Positions 24,548 through 33,565 of a DNA stretch of 64,000 bases are shown piece by piece. A program made the translations under genes and the position numbers. Location of the stretch: assembly GCF_014641555.1 (NCBI RefSeq), contig NZ_BMHY01000003.1, forward strand, positions 99,061 through 163,060, in the 5' to 3' direction. The DNA comes from Paenibacillus radicis (ex Gao et al. 2016). Its GTDB lineage: Bacteria; Bacillota; Bacilli; Paenibacillales; Paenibacillaceae. Below the pieces are notes generated by a model. The model was not told the DNA's origin and did no database searches. It saw nothing but the letters and a program-made list of their open reading frames with translations. Each line of letters starts with the position of its first letter. Position 1 is the stretch's first letter.

Positions 24548-26842
24548 ATGCCTATGAATGCAGCCGTCAAGTTCATGCAAAAACTTAATGACCGCGATAA
24601 CCAGAACAAGCTGAACGTCTATCAGGCCAAAGCTGAGCTCATTAGGGAGCGGAATTTGGAAGCATGGGATGATGGGCAGCTTCAAGCGGAATCCCTCCGT
24701 CTGCAAAAGGAAGCAAAGTCGGGTACATCATTGGATGGGCTGCTTATTGATGCTTATGCGTTAGTCTGCGAGGCAGCGAAGAGAACACTTGGCCTGCAGC
24801 CTTACGATGTTCAGATCATGGCTGCTATCGCTCTGCACGAGAGATTTTTAATCGAGCAGCATACCGGTGAAGGTAAAACGCTCTCTGCTGTTATGCCAGC
24901 TTATCTTAATGCGCTAACCGGCGAAGGCGTTCATGTGCTGACATTTAACGATTATTTGGCAAAGCGGGATGCGGAGTGGATGGGCCCGATCTATCGTTTT
25001 CTCGGGTTAACGGTAAACTCGGTTCAAGCGGGCATGAGCCTGCTCGAGAAAAGGGAAGCGTATGCCCAGGATATCACCTATGTTACGGCTAAAGAGGCGG
25101 GGTTCGATTATTTGCGCGACACGATCGCACTGGGCGAAGCCGATACCGTGCATCGTCCTTTCCACTATGTCATCGTCGACGAAGCGGATTCGCTGCTTCT
25201 TGACGAAGCGCGAGTACCGCTAGTCATCGCTGGCGAGTCGGGCTCTTCCGGCAATGAAGGTTTTCGCTTTGCTGAGGTGGCCCGGCAGCTTGAGCAAATG
25301 GAGCATTACGACTTCGACGAGTCCATGCGGAACGTTTATTTGAATGAAACGGGCTCTGCAAAGGCAGAATCGCTGCTAGGCTGCGGCAATTTGTACGAAA
25401 GCCATAATAATCATTTATTATCATCATTAAATTGCGCGCTGCATGTAGAAACATTATTGAAAAAAGATGTAGATTACATCGTCCGGGACGAGAAAATCGA
25501 GCTGATCGACGAATATACCGGCCGTGTGGCGGAGAATAGGCATTTGCCGGACGGACTTCAAGCCGCGCTTACGGCTAAAGAAGGGCTGCAGTCGACATCC
25601 GGCGGGAAAATTCTCGGGACGATTACCCTTCAACACTTCCTCAGCCTATATCCGAAGGTTTGCGGGATGACGGCTACCGCCTACGCTTCCGCTTCGGAAT
25701 TTGAAGCTATTTATGAACTGCAGGTTGTGCAAATCCCGCCGAAACGGCCAAACATACGGATCGACCATCCGCGCCGGATTTATACGCATAAAGAAGCCAA
25801 ACTTAAGGCGCTTGTACAAGAAATCTCGTCCGTCCATGCAACGGGACGTCCGATTCTCATTGGTACGTCTAGCGTCGAGGAATCTGACACACTGGCGGAG
25901 GCACTAGCAGCTGCCGGCCTGTCCTGCCATGTTCTGAATGCGAGAAACGATGCAAAAGAAGCGGAGATCATCTCCAAAGCTGGAGAAATCGGCGCTGTGA
26001 CAGTGTCTACGAATATGGCAGGACGCGGCGTTGACATTCGGCTCGGCGGCGGCAACCTCTTGCAAGCAGAAGTTGTGGCCAAGCTGGGCGGATTGTACGT
26101 AATTGGTACGCATGTGAACGAAAGCGTGCGGATCGACAACCAACTGCGCGGGCGCTCTGCACGCCAAGGCGATCCGGGAGCTTCTATATTTTTCGTAAGC
26201 TTGGAGGACGAGTTGATGCTCCGGTTCGGCATCGATAAATGGGTTCGTGGTCTTAGGCAAGACGAGCCCCTCGAAGATCCGGTACTTCAGAGCAAAATCT
26301 CGCATATTCAGCGCGTTGCTATGGCTCAAAACTTCGATATTCGTCAGGAACTGAACTATTATTCAGATATGGTGGAGGATCAGCGGCGAATTTTATACGA
26401 GGAGCGGCTCGGAATTTTGAAAGGCGAGAAGCCGATGAGCCCATCGGAGCAACGGGTACGGCTTTTTTATATCGACGAGTTCTGGGCGGACCATCTAGTA
26501 TACGCTTCTTACATTCGCGAAGGCATCCACTTGGAGAGCCTAGCCAGCCGCAATCCGATGGACGAATTCCATGCACTAATCACCCAAGCCTACGAGGAAA
26601 TTCCGGCTAAAATAGATAGAGCGTCGGCGGATATGCTTGTAAGACTCGGAGGTTCGAATGATCCTGCCGAGTGGGAAAAGCTCGGTCTCAAGAGCCCTGC
26701 TTCCACTCGGACTTATATGATCAGCGACCACTATATCCAGAACAAGCGCAGCTCATGGACACCAATGACGGTAATGGCTTATTATTTACGTAAAGGCCTC
26801 AGGCTGGTTTTAATGCCGATAATCAAACTGCCAAAATATTGA
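24548..26842 (+). CDS. SecA-like preprotein translocase ATPase (accessory SecA2 type)
   Basis: A 764-residue SecA homologue with the DEAD motor intact: Walker A HTGEGKT, Walker B VDEADSLLLDEA, the IDEYTGR region, TNMAGRGVDIRLGGG and the arginine-finger motif GRSARQGDPGAS. It is shorter than the usual 835-840-residue SecA1 and lacks the C-terminal Cys-rich zinc-binding tail, as many SecA2 proteins do. No SecY2 or accessory secretion genes are adjacent. It probably works with the main SecYEG channel on a subset of exported proteins. GAGGGGAG precedes the ATG. The substrate is unknown. Confidence 0.85.
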   Translation: MPMNAAVKFMQKLNDRDNQNKLNVYQAKAELIRERNLEAWDDGQLQAESLRLQKEAKSGTSLDGLLIDAYALVCEAAKRTLGLQPYDVQIMAAIALHERFLIEQHTGEGKTLSAVMPAYLNALTGEGVHVLTFNDYLAKRDAEWMGPIYRFLGLTVNSVQAGMSLLEKREAYAQDITYVTAKEAGFDYLRDTIALGEADTVHRPFHYVIVDEADSLLLDEARVPLVIAGESGSSGNEGFRFAEVARQLEQMEHYDFDESMRNVYLNETGSAKAESLLGCGNLYESHNNHLLSSLNCALHVETLLKKDVDYIVRDEKIELIDEYTGRVAENRHLPDGLQAALTAKEGLQSTSGGKILGTITLQHFLSLYPKVCGMTATAYASASEFEAIYELQVVQIPPKRPNIRIDHPRRIYTHKEAKLKALVQEISSVHATGRPILIGTSSVEESDTLAEALAAAGLSCHVLNARNDAKEAEIISKAGEIGAVTVSTNMAGRGVDIRLGGGNLLQAEVVAKLGGLYVIGTHVNESVRIDNQLRGRSARQGDPGASIFFVSLEDELMLRFGIDKWVRGLRQDEPLEDPVLQSKISHIQRVAMAQNFDIRQELNYYSDMVEDQRRILYEERLGILKGEKPMSPSEQRVRLFYIDEFWADHLVYASYIREGIHLESLASRNPMDEFHALITQAYEEIPAKIDRASADMLVRLGGSNDPAEWEKLGLKSPASTRTYMISDHYIQNKRSSWTPMTVMAYYLRKGLRLVLMPIIKLPKY

Positions 26843-26896
26843 TATCGTGCAGTTTCATAATTTGTGAGAGGCGAGGGGTAATCCTCGTCTTTTTAT

Positions 26897-27507
26897 CTAA
26901 CCAATCAGTGGAAAACGAATGGCAACCATCGTACCCTGCCCTGCTTCGCTGCTAATACGGATAGAACCTTGATGCTGGTCGACGATCCAGTGTGCAATCA
27001 ATAGCCCTAAGCCCGCTCCTTGATCCCATCTATCTCTAGCGTAATCACCCTTATAGAAGCGATTAAATACGAGCGGCAAATCACTTTTCAGAATCCCCGC
27101 TCCGTTATCCTTAACGGTTATGAGAACCGATCTCCCCTGCTTGACGCATCCCAGATCAATTTGTCCATGCTCCTGCGTAAATTTAATAGCGTTGTCCAAT
27201 AAAATCATGAACAACTGCATGAGTCTATCCTCATCTCCATTCACAAGTAATTCTGCACCTTCAACATGGAGTTGCAGCTCTAGTTGCTATAATCCATTAT
27301 CGGCTCTATGTTTTTGGCAATCTCTTTCATGATGTCATCAACTCGTACAGGTCTGCATGAGATGACTTCCTCGTGTGAATCGCCTCTTGCCAACAAAAGC
27401 AACCCGCTGACCATTTTGCTCATTCTTTTCGTTTCTTTCAGAATAGCTGCGATTGGAACGCTTTCTTCCTCGATCGTATGATCGGGATGACGCAGCAGTA
27501 ACGTCAC
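26897..27507 (-). pseudogene. Truncated, frameshifted sensor histidine kinase
   Basis: Two frames together encode the end of a histidine kinase. Positions about 27507-27283 give the second half of the dimerisation domain (ETKRMSKMVSGLLLLARGD). Positions about 27284-26897 give the ATPase domain with the N box (FMILLDNAIKFTQ), DNGAGI and GAGLGLLIAHWIV. A one-base frameshift near 27285, between YSN and QLELQLHVEG, breaks the frame. The helix carrying the phospho-acceptor His and all of the membrane and sensor parts are missing. The break lies next to the inverted-repeat unit at 27543-28349, so an insertion or deletion probably destroyed the gene. Confidence 0.8.
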
Positions 27508-27542
27508 TCGCTTCTCAGAGTGCCCCGGAGCGTTAATATGGT

Positions 27543-28349
27543 GTTAGCCGAAGGAAGTTCTGGAAGCAGCCATTGCATTTAAAGCGTTCTCAAAATAGCT
27601 ATATACTTCATCTGCAATTCCCAGAAACTCTTCAACAAGTACATTACTATCCAAGTAACAAGCATACAGATAATCAACTAAAGCGGAGTCAATCTCACAA
27701 TAGTTTAATATGGCATTCTTCATCTTAATAATGTCATCTTGCCATACACCTGTATCTTCTAAAACCAAAGAGTATAATGCACGAATTAATCTCTTAGAGT
27801 AACCTTTAATATATCTAGTTTTCATTGTGTTATCACTAGCATTAGAAAGTAAACTATGTATACGATTTACTTCCTCCTTGGTCTCTGTATTTAAGTCTAT
27901 AATGAACTCTGGAGAAATAATTATCGGTGGTACTTTTTCACCTACATCATGACCATATATGCAAACACAAATTATCTTTACCCAAAAACCCCACTCATTT
28001 GGTTTACTTAATACATCGTCAATCGAGCAAATTATAGTATCAATCTTAGTTACTATTGGATATTCTTCCAAAAGCCTGTCTTTAATATTTGACATTCTTT
28101 CGTAATCAATATCTTTGGGATTTTCACATACAATAGTAAAGTCTGCATCTGACTTAAAAGGTTTAGCAGTTCCTTTTGGAATCGAGCCACACATATAAAT
28201 GCTATGAATCTTACCTTTAAATTCGGCCAGTATATTATCTATATACTTATCAACAAAATCCTTATATTCACTTTGTATTACAATTCTATTTATAACTTTT
28301 TCTAATATCATATAGACTCCTCCTAAACCAAGAACTTCTTTCGGCTAAC
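27543..28349. mobile_element. 807-bp unit bounded by 19-bp inverted repeats, carrying a nucleotidyltransferase gene
   Basis: The left end GTTAGCCGAAGGAAGTTCT (27543-27561) and right end AGAACTTCTTTCGGCTAAC (28331-28349) are inverted copies with one mismatch. Inside lies one AT-rich gene; its last codons and stop fall within the left repeat. The unit abuts a truncated kinase on one side and a broken tyrosine recombinase on the other. No target duplication is evident. It could be a passively mobilised cassette or MITE-like carrier. Confidence 0.5.
27544..28311 (-). CDS. Nucleotidyltransferase-domain protein (aminoglycoside-adenylyltransferase-like fold)
   Basis: The 255-residue protein has the Pol-beta nucleotidyltransferase motif GSIPKGTAKPFKSDADF (GS-x10-DxD) at residues about 42-58 and a distal Asp or Glu near residue 95. 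A helical C-terminal domain resembles those of ANT-type resistance enzymes. It may transfer AMP to a small molecule such as an aminoglycoside or lincosamide, but no substrate can be assigned. Its DNA is markedly AT-rich against neighbours near 50 percent GC, and it sits between inverted repeats, which supports recent transfer. The C-terminus (RTSFG) is encoded by the repeat itself. Confidence 0.78.
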   Translation of the reverse strand: MILEKVINRIVIQSEYKDFVDKYIDNILAEFKGKIHSIYMCGSIPKGTAKPFKSDADFTIVCENPKDIDYERMSNIKDRLLEEYPIVTKIDTIICSIDDVLSKPNEWGFWVKIICVCIYGHDVGEKVPPIIISPEFIIDLNTETKEEVNRIHSLLSNASDNTMKTRYIKGYSKRLIRALYSLVLEDTGVWQDDIIKMKNAILNYCEIDSALVDYLYACYLDSNVLVEEFLGIADEVYSYFENALNAMAASRTSFG

Positions 28350-28486
28350 GTCTTTTGCGAACTTCGTAAATTCGTCATGACTTAAATTATTCGCGAAACC
28401 ATTCAACTATCCTGCCCGTTAGCGTAACGGCCTTTCTTTAAATACTACGTATATGCCTTGTCCGCTTGGATTTCCAGAATTTATAA

Positions 28487-28834
28487 TTATTGTACACCCG
28501 GACGTTCAAGTGCTTCCTTCGGTTCCTCCACGACGAAGGCTACCTGCAAACCGACCTCGCCTCTCGTATCAAGCGGCAAAAGGTTGCAGAGGACACCATC
28601 GTCGCTTTCAAGAATGAGCAAGTGCTGCAACTGCTTGCCGCACCGGTCAGTGGGAGTAAACAGGCTTCCAGGACTATGTGTTGCTCACCGTACTTTTCGA
28701 CACAGGACTGCGGATCAATGAGGCACTGAACCTGACTGTGAACGACTTGAGCCCAACCGACAAAACGATCACCGTCCGCAACAACGTTGCCAAGAACGGC
28801 AAGTCGCGCCTGTCTGTCGATGGACACAAGTAAA
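28487..28834 (+). pseudogene. Broken tyrosine recombinase (phage integrase/Xer type)
   Basis: The frame from about 28490 encodes a core-binding domain (YTRTFKCFLRFLHDEGYLQTD...VLQLLAAP). After a shift near 28665 another frame continues with DYVLLTVLFDTGLRINEALNLTVNDL, whose Arg is the first catalytic residue of tyrosine recombinases. It then reads NVAKNGKSR and stops at 28834 before the HxxR and Tyr motifs. No start is preserved. It is a decayed recombinase fragment and suggests that this locus was once a mobile or integrative element. Confidence 0.75.
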
Positions 28835-28940
28835 GCCACTAAGCGTTCCACAACCACCTGACCCGACCGTCTCGCTGTGGCTGATTCCGGGGTTCTTGCA
28901 ACTGCTTTCGCTGGGTTCTTGTTTGCAAGCTGTTTACAGA

Positions 28941-28995
28941 AAAGCCCAAAGAGGGCTGCAACAGGTCATTTGTTACTAACCTGTCGCAGCCCTCC
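28941..28995 (-). terminator. Terminator of the sulfurtransferase gene
   Basis: On the minus strand GAGGGCTGCGACAGGT pairs with ACCTGTTGCAGCCCTC, followed by TTTGGGCTTTTC. It ends the leftward operon that starts near 35650. Confidence 0.85.
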
Positions 28996-29015
28996 AACCC
29001 GCGTTCCACGCGGCC

Positions 29016-29858
29016 TTACGCCTTGCCTTCCTCCCCCGTCGCCACCGGATTCTCATCATACGAAGTCCAATCGCTCCAGCTGCCCACATAAAGCTTCACA
29101 TCGGTATACCCAGCTTCCGTGAGCGCAAGCACATTCGGACAGGCCGTAACTCCGGCTCCGCAATAGACAATAATCTCCCGATCTAGCGGAATCGACTTAA
29201 AGCGTTCGCGCTGATGAGCAGCGTCAAGGAACACGCCCTCTGGAGAGCCGTCCTCCCAATAGTGATTAATGGCCCCCGGAATATGGCCAGCTTTCAAATA
29301 CTTCGACGTATCCTCGCCTGTGTAACGCCCGTGAATACGCGAGTCCATCAGTACACGATTCCCAGCGCCGATCCCTGCCTTAACTTCCTCTATTGTCGCT
29401 TGAAGACTATCATTCACACGGGGAATGAACCTCTTAGCCGCAGGCTGAGCGATCTCCGTTGTAACAGGAAATCCGCTCGCCTGCCAGCCCGAGAAGCCAT
29501 CGGCCAATAGCTTTACCCGCTCATGCCCAGCGTGCTTCAGCATCCACCATAACCGTGAAGCGATACTGCCTCCTTGATCGTCGTAGACAATAACTTCCGT
29601 ATGTTCATCAATGCCTGCTTGGCCCAGCTTAAGAGCAAATAGATCTGCGTCAGGCAACGGGTGGCCTCCGCCATGCTCCTCCTTGGGACCCGAGAGATCA
29701 TGATTCAAATCGAAAAAAACCGCCCCGGGAATATGCCCGAGCCGATACGCTTCCTCTCCCGCCGACGGCTGACCCAGCACGAATCGGACATCTGCGAATA
29801 CTGTGTTCGAATCATGAAGCCGCTCATAAGCTTTGGAGGCAGAAATTAAATAAGACAT
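29016..29858 (-). CDS. Two-domain sulfurtransferase (rhodanese/3-mercaptopyruvate sulfurtransferase)
   Basis: The 280-residue protein has an inactive N-terminal rhodanese domain (residues about 5-125) and an active C-terminal domain with the six-residue loop CGAGVT (in IIVYCGAGVTACPNV). The loop is close to CGSGVT of mercaptopyruvate sulfurtransferases, so that donor is more likely than thiosulfate. It would move sulfane sulfur as a Cys persulfide. It starts 5 bp after the MerR regulator gene and is the last gene of the leftward set, so a link to sulfur supply for cofactor synthesis or detoxification is possible but unproven. Confidence 0.86.
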   Translation of the reverse strand: MSYLISASKAYERLHDSNTVFADVRFVLGQPSAGEEAYRLGHIPGAVFFDLNHDLSGPKEEHGGGHPLPDADLFALKLGQAGIDEHTEVIVYDDQGGSIASRLWWMLKHAGHERVKLLADGFSGWQASGFPVTTEIAQPAAKRFIPRVNDSLQATIEEVKAGIGAGNRVLMDSRIHGRYTGEDTSKYLKAGHIPGAINHYWEDGSPEGVFLDAAHQRERFKSIPLDREIIVYCGAGVTACPNVLALTEAGYTDVKLYVGSWSDWTSYDENPVATGEEGKA

Positions 29859-29863
29859 TGGCG

Positions 29864-30700
29864 TTAACCCCCAATAGGTAAAATAAGTTCGGTAATATAA
29901 TTGTCGCTGACCGTCGTGCTCCAGGGGTCGATAATATAACGCTCATAGGAAGCCCCTTGCAGCGGTATGCCTTGCTCTTTGGCCCAGTCCTGGACTTTGC
30001 CGTAAGTGTCGGAGATGGTCCGGTAATCGCCTTTATGGACGACGCTTAACGCCTCGAAGCCGCCGACCTCTGTCGTCATCGCTTCATTCGTCTCTTCTTC
30101 AATAACAGCGGTGTAACAATCGACTCCTGTGAAGGTATGATGAATACGCTGATCCACATTATCGAAATACAGCATGAACGGCCCGTAGGCGTAAATGTTA
30201 TTTTTGTTGCATATTTCAACCAGCAAGTTGCTGTACAGAAATTCGATATCGACGTTTTGCGATTTCTCCAGCTCATAGTGGAACTTCAAGGTCCGATAGC
30301 GGGGAACGCTCGAAATTTCGATCTTATTTTCCCCGGTCGGTTCGGCAAGCAGTGTCTCCCCTTGCTCCAGCAGCCTTTGCCATTCCTTAATCGCAAAATG
30401 CTTCTTCTGCAGCTCCGCCATCTGCTTCTCGACGATAAGCAGCTCCTTGGCCATGTAATCTTCCAGCACGTCGAAATTAGACCGCTCCAGCATCCGGCTA
30501 ATATCTTCCAGCTTAAAGCCAAGCTGCTTATAATATTTGATGACCGGTATTTTCCGCATGCCTTCGATGGAATAGTAACGGTAGTTGGTTTCAGGTGCGA
30601 TCCGCTCGGGCTTCAGCAGGCCGATATCATCATAATAACGAAGTGTCCGAATCGGAATGTTGCATAGCTTCGCTACCTCTCCAATGGTGTACCATTTCAT
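29864..30700 (-). CDS. MerR-family regulator with GyrI-like effector domain (BmrR type)
   Basis: The 278-residue protein begins MKWYTIGEVAKLCNIPIRTLRYYDD, the MerR winged helix. A dimerisation coiled coil follows at about residues 80-115. An effector-binding domain runs from about 120 to the end (YRTLKFHYELEK..., closing YITELILPI). This is the BmrR layout, in which an aromatic or cationic ligand is sensed. The start at 30700 follows a run of G. The gene lies 39 bp after the ABC ATPase gene. A promoter of the MerR type stands at the head of this gene set (35656-35686) and is the natural target. Confidence 0.87.
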   Translation of the reverse strand: MKWYTIGEVAKLCNIPIRTLRYYDDIGLLKPERIAPETNYRYYSIEGMRKIPVIKYYKQLGFKLEDISRMLERSNFDVLEDYMAKELLIVEKQMAELQKKHFAIKEWQRLLEQGETLLAEPTGENKIEISSVPRYRTLKFHYELEKSQNVDIEFLYSNLLVEICNKNNIYAYGPFMLYFDNVDQRIHHTFTGVDCYTAVIEEETNEAMTTEVGGFEALSVVHKGDYRTISDTYGKVQDWAKEQGIPLQGASYERYIIDPWSTTVSDNYITELILPIGG

Positions 30701-30739
30701 GCCGAGCCCCCCTTTTTTTGACCAATTAACCAACCCGCT

Positions 30740-31501
30740 CTACAAAAGCCCTTTAATCGCTTCTTTCATCATTAACAGCTCTGGATTCAGCAGCCTTCCC
30801 GGCTTGTTGCTGCGGTCGAATTCAACCGAAATCTCTTCCTTCACGACCCCAGGCCTCGACGACAGCACATAAATCCGGTCCGACAGCAAAATCGATTCTT
30901 CAATATCATGCGTTATAAAAAGAATCGTGACACCGAGCTCCTTCTGAACCTCAAGCAGCCATGTTTGCATTTTCCCCTTCGTTATGGAATCCAATGCGCC
31001 GAATGGCTCGTCCAGCAGCATAATTTCTCCGGAAGCAAGGAAGGTGCGCAAGAAGCTTGCACGCTGCTTCATCCCTCCGGACAGCTGGCTCGGATACCGG
31101 TGCTCATAGCCTCTAAGCCCGATCCGGTCAATCAGTGCATCCGCCTTCGCCCTGGAAGCCTTCTTATCGAAGCCCTTCAAGTCCAGCGGCAGCACAATAT
31201 TGTCGAGTACGGTCTTCCATGGCAGAAGCAGATCCTTCTGCTGCATATAGCCGATTTCCCCGTTCACATGCAGCGTTCCCTCATCGGCCGGTACAAGTCC
31301 CGTGATGATATTGAACAAGGTGCTTTTTCCGGAGCCGCTTGGTCCAAGAATCGATACAAACTCGCCTTTGCTAATGTTCAATGAGACTTTGTTCAGTATC
31401 TCTGCAGAACCGTAAGACTTGCTGATACGGTCCAGCGTAATCAAGGCTTCATCGCCGGAAGAAGCCGGCACTTTCTTTTCCAATACCGCTCTATCCTGCA
31501 T
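30740..31501 (-). CDS. ABC transporter ATP-binding protein (nitrate/sulfonate/pyrimidine importer type)
   Basis: The 253-residue protein has Walker A GPSGSGKST, the Q-loop in YMQQKDLLLPW, the signature LSGGMKQR and Walker B IMLLDEPFGALD, plus the H-loop ITHDIEES. This matches SsuB/ThiZ-type ATPases, which energise import of small aromatics, sulfonates or thiamine pyrimidine precursors. It is preceded at 12 bp by its permease gene and pairs with the THI5-like binding protein of the same operon. Confidence 0.9.
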   Translation of the reverse strand: MQDRAVLEKKVPASSGDEALITLDRISKSYGSAEILNKVSLNISKGEFVSILGPSGSGKSTLFNIITGLVPADEGTLHVNGEIGYMQQKDLLLPWKTVLDNIVLPLDLKGFDKKASRAKADALIDRIGLRGYEHRYPSQLSGGMKQRASFLRTFLASGEIMLLDEPFGALDSITKGKMQTWLLEVQKELGVTILFITHDIEESILLSDRIYVLSSRPGVVKEEISVEFDRSNKPGRLLNPELLMMKEAIKGLL

Positions 31502-31512
31502 GGCAACCTCCG

Positions 31513-32265
31513 CTATTTCCAGTGAGTCGTTTTTTTGGCAACATAGTTAATCACATAAATGAAGGCGACACTGACGATGACGATGACCAAAATCGCCGCA
31601 AACACTTTATCCAGCGCATAAGCATTTTTAGTCCGCACCATGTAGACGCCGATCCCCTTCGTTCCGCCCTGCCATTCACCGATAATCGCCGCCATAATCA
31701 TATAGGTTGCCGCGATTTTGAGCCCGGAGAACAGATTGACAAGCGCATAGGGAAGCTTCAAATGAATAAACGTCTGCAGCTTGGATGCTTTATAGGAATG
31801 AAATAAATTCAAGTAATCCTTGTCTACCTTCTCAAAACCGTCCACTAGACTAATACAAATGGGGAAAAAGCACACCATAACGATAATAAGAATTTTCGGC
31901 AAAATTCCAAACCCAAACCAGACGATAAGCAGCGGAGTAAGGGCGATAGTCGGAATGGTCTGAGAGACGATCAGAATCGGATAAATCGACTTCTTCACGA
32001 CCTGGAAGCTGTCCATTAGAATGCCTAATACGAACGCCAAAGCGATCGATAGCGCAAAGCCAAGGACCGATTCATACAGCGTCGTGCCCACATGGCCTGC
32101 AATGGCGCTAAAATCACTAACGAGCGCATTCACCGTATCCAGCGGGGAAGGCAAAATATATAAGGGAATATGGGCCAGAGTAACAATCAGCTGCCACAGA
32201 ATGACCGCAAGGAAAAGGGTAGCGATCGGATAAATCCTCTGGTCCAGTTTCTTCAGTCTGTTCAT
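31513..32265 (-). CDS. ABC transporter permease (SsuC/ThiX type)
   Basis: The 250-residue protein has six predicted membrane helices and the coupling-helix motif near EWQGGTKGIGVYMVRTKNAY. The build is that of permeases working with NMT1/THI5-type binding proteins. Upstream there is a 124-bp gap, the largest within this gene set. The gap holds TTGACA (32371-32366) with a weak -10, so permease, ATPase and MerR genes may also have their own low-level promoter. Confidence 0.88.
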   Translation of the reverse strand: MNRLKKLDQRIYPIATLFLAVILWQLIVTLAHIPLYILPSPLDTVNALVSDFSAIAGHVGTTLYESVLGFALSIALAFVLGILMDSFQVVKKSIYPILIVSQTIPTIALTPLLIVWFGFGILPKILIIVMVCFFPICISLVDGFEKVDKDYLNLFHSYKASKLQTFIHLKLPYALVNLFSGLKIAATYMIMAAIIGEWQGGTKGIGVYMVRTKNAYALDKVFAAILVIVIVSVAFIYVINYVAKKTTHWK

Positions 32266-32389
32266 ACGTAAGTCACGCCCTTAATCGCTTTGCTTTCATG
32301 TAATCTATTCAATATACTATAATTCCGATATGATTAATAATAAAATTACCAACATCCCGATATTCTGTCAACGGACAATCTTCGCCGTT

Positions 32390-33565
32390 CTAGCTGTGAA
32401 TGCCATATCGCTGCTCCAGAAACGCAAGCAACTGCTGACCAGCAGGGCTTGCAAACCATTTTGCATGTCCCAATAAGAAGCTGTCGTAGGCAATATCTGC
32501 ATTAGAGACCGACCCGACAATACCGGTAAAATAATCGATCTCCGACAGTGCAAATTCTACGTGTACCAGCGGAAGCATCGCTACGAGCGCTGCCGCCTCT
32601 TCACTGCTCAGGGGACGAGTCGATTCATAGCCGTCCAGCAGCGCTTTAAGCTGTCCATAATGAACGACATCCTGGCAATCGCTCTCTTCCAAGGCAAGCC
32701 ATTCAATCGTATTGCGTTCAATAGCGGTAGCCAGATCATAGACGGCATTCGTCCGGTCTGCGAGGCCAAAATCCAGAATCGTCTCCACACTTGACGTCCC
32801 TCCGGCAAGCTCTGCATCGCTCCAAAGCAGATTGGAGGCATGCCAGTCATTATGGGTCCAGAGCGGTTCGAGCTTCCCAAGCCATGGCTCAAGGCGGGAA
32901 TAGAGCGGCATGAGCACCGTATCCAAATCCTGCTCCAAATTTCGACCGCGGATATAATCCGATAACGCCGCCCTTTGACCCATGTAAGCAGCCATCGCCG
33001 CTCGCGGATTAGCCGATCCGAAGATCGAGAAGCTGGACACGAGCTGACGGCCCGCTCTTGGCGGGGCGTCGTAGCCCTCGGCAGCAAGATGTACTCGGGC
33101 TAATGCGTCTCCGGCTGCATAAGCATGAGCTTCCGACAGAAATGGACTCCAAGAGACGGCATCGCGGTACAAGTCCAAGCCCTGGGCTAACCGGTGTATT
33201 TCGTAGGTCCATTCTCCGATTTCGAAGGCTGTCTGGCCACCGGCTCCGGCAATGATATCGCTGACCGGAATTCCCCGATCCCGCAAATGCCGGATCAACC
33301 GGTGCTCTTCAGTCAATCCGGCCTTATCCCGGACGGAATGATGATGCCTTTTAATAAATAACGATTCAGAAGATGTTGCTGCAATTGTCGCACTGGAGAA
33401 CGGGCGCGGACTGTGCCAAGTAAGGGCGGAAGCCGGCTCCAAATCCGGATACCGGCTAAGAAGCTGATTCGCCTCCTCCAGCGTAATTGGCGCCCAGTCC
33501 GGGCGGACAAGCGTCGTTCCCATTCCATGCGCTTGTACTTCTGCCGCTTTGATCTCGCTCATCAT
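32390..33565 (-). CDS. APH-fold small-molecule kinase (phosphotransferase family)
   Basis: A 391-residue protein of the aminoglycoside/homoserine/choline kinase fold. The catalytic loop is WTHNDWHASNLLW (HxD...N), and the metal-binding Asp lies in ILDFGLADRTN. The N-terminal lobe contains SLFIKRHHH with the ATP-binding Lys. It overlaps the stop of the leaderless THI5-like gene by one base (TAATG). In this setting it may phosphorylate the compound brought in by the ABC transporter, for example a hydroxymethyl-pyrimidine-like alcohol. That is inference. Resistance phosphorylation of a drug is the other option. Confidence 0.82.
   Translation of the reverse strand: MMSEIKAAEVQAHGMGTTLVRPDWAPITLEEANQLLSRYPDLEPASALTWHSPRPFSSATIAATSSESLFIKRHHHSVRDKAGLTEEHRLIRHLRDRGIPVSDIIAGAGGQTAFEIGEWTYEIHRLAQGLDLYRDAVSWSPFLSEAHAYAAGDALARVHLAAEGYDAPPRAGRQLVSSFSIFGSANPRAAMAAYMGQRAALSDYIRGRNLEQDLDTVLMPLYSRLEPWLGKLEPLWTHNDWHASNLLWSDAELAGGTSSVETILDFGLADRTNAVYDLATAIERNTIEWLALEESDCQDVVHYGQLKALLDGYESTRPLSSEEAAALVAMLPLVHVEFALSEIDYFTGIVGSVSNADIAYDSFLLGHAKWFASPAGQQLLAFLEQRYGIHS

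Larger units (their letters stand above)
28350..29015. other. Scarred intergenic segment between the nucleotidyltransferase cassette and the sulfurtransferase gene
   Basis: Apart from the broken recombinase there is a small dyad CCGTTA-GCG-TAACGG (28416-28430) and a loose TTTTGCGAA/TTCGCGAAA pairing around 28353-28398. From 28835 to 28940 I see no gene or signal. The dyads next to GGCTAAC raise the possibility of a recombination site, but this is weak. Confidence 0.3.

Noticed and set aside
28345-28421. Integron attC-like site next to GGCTAAC
   Set aside because: The core does not fit the GTTRRRY/RYYYAAC pair, the inner arms pair poorly and the nearby recombinase is not IntI-like.
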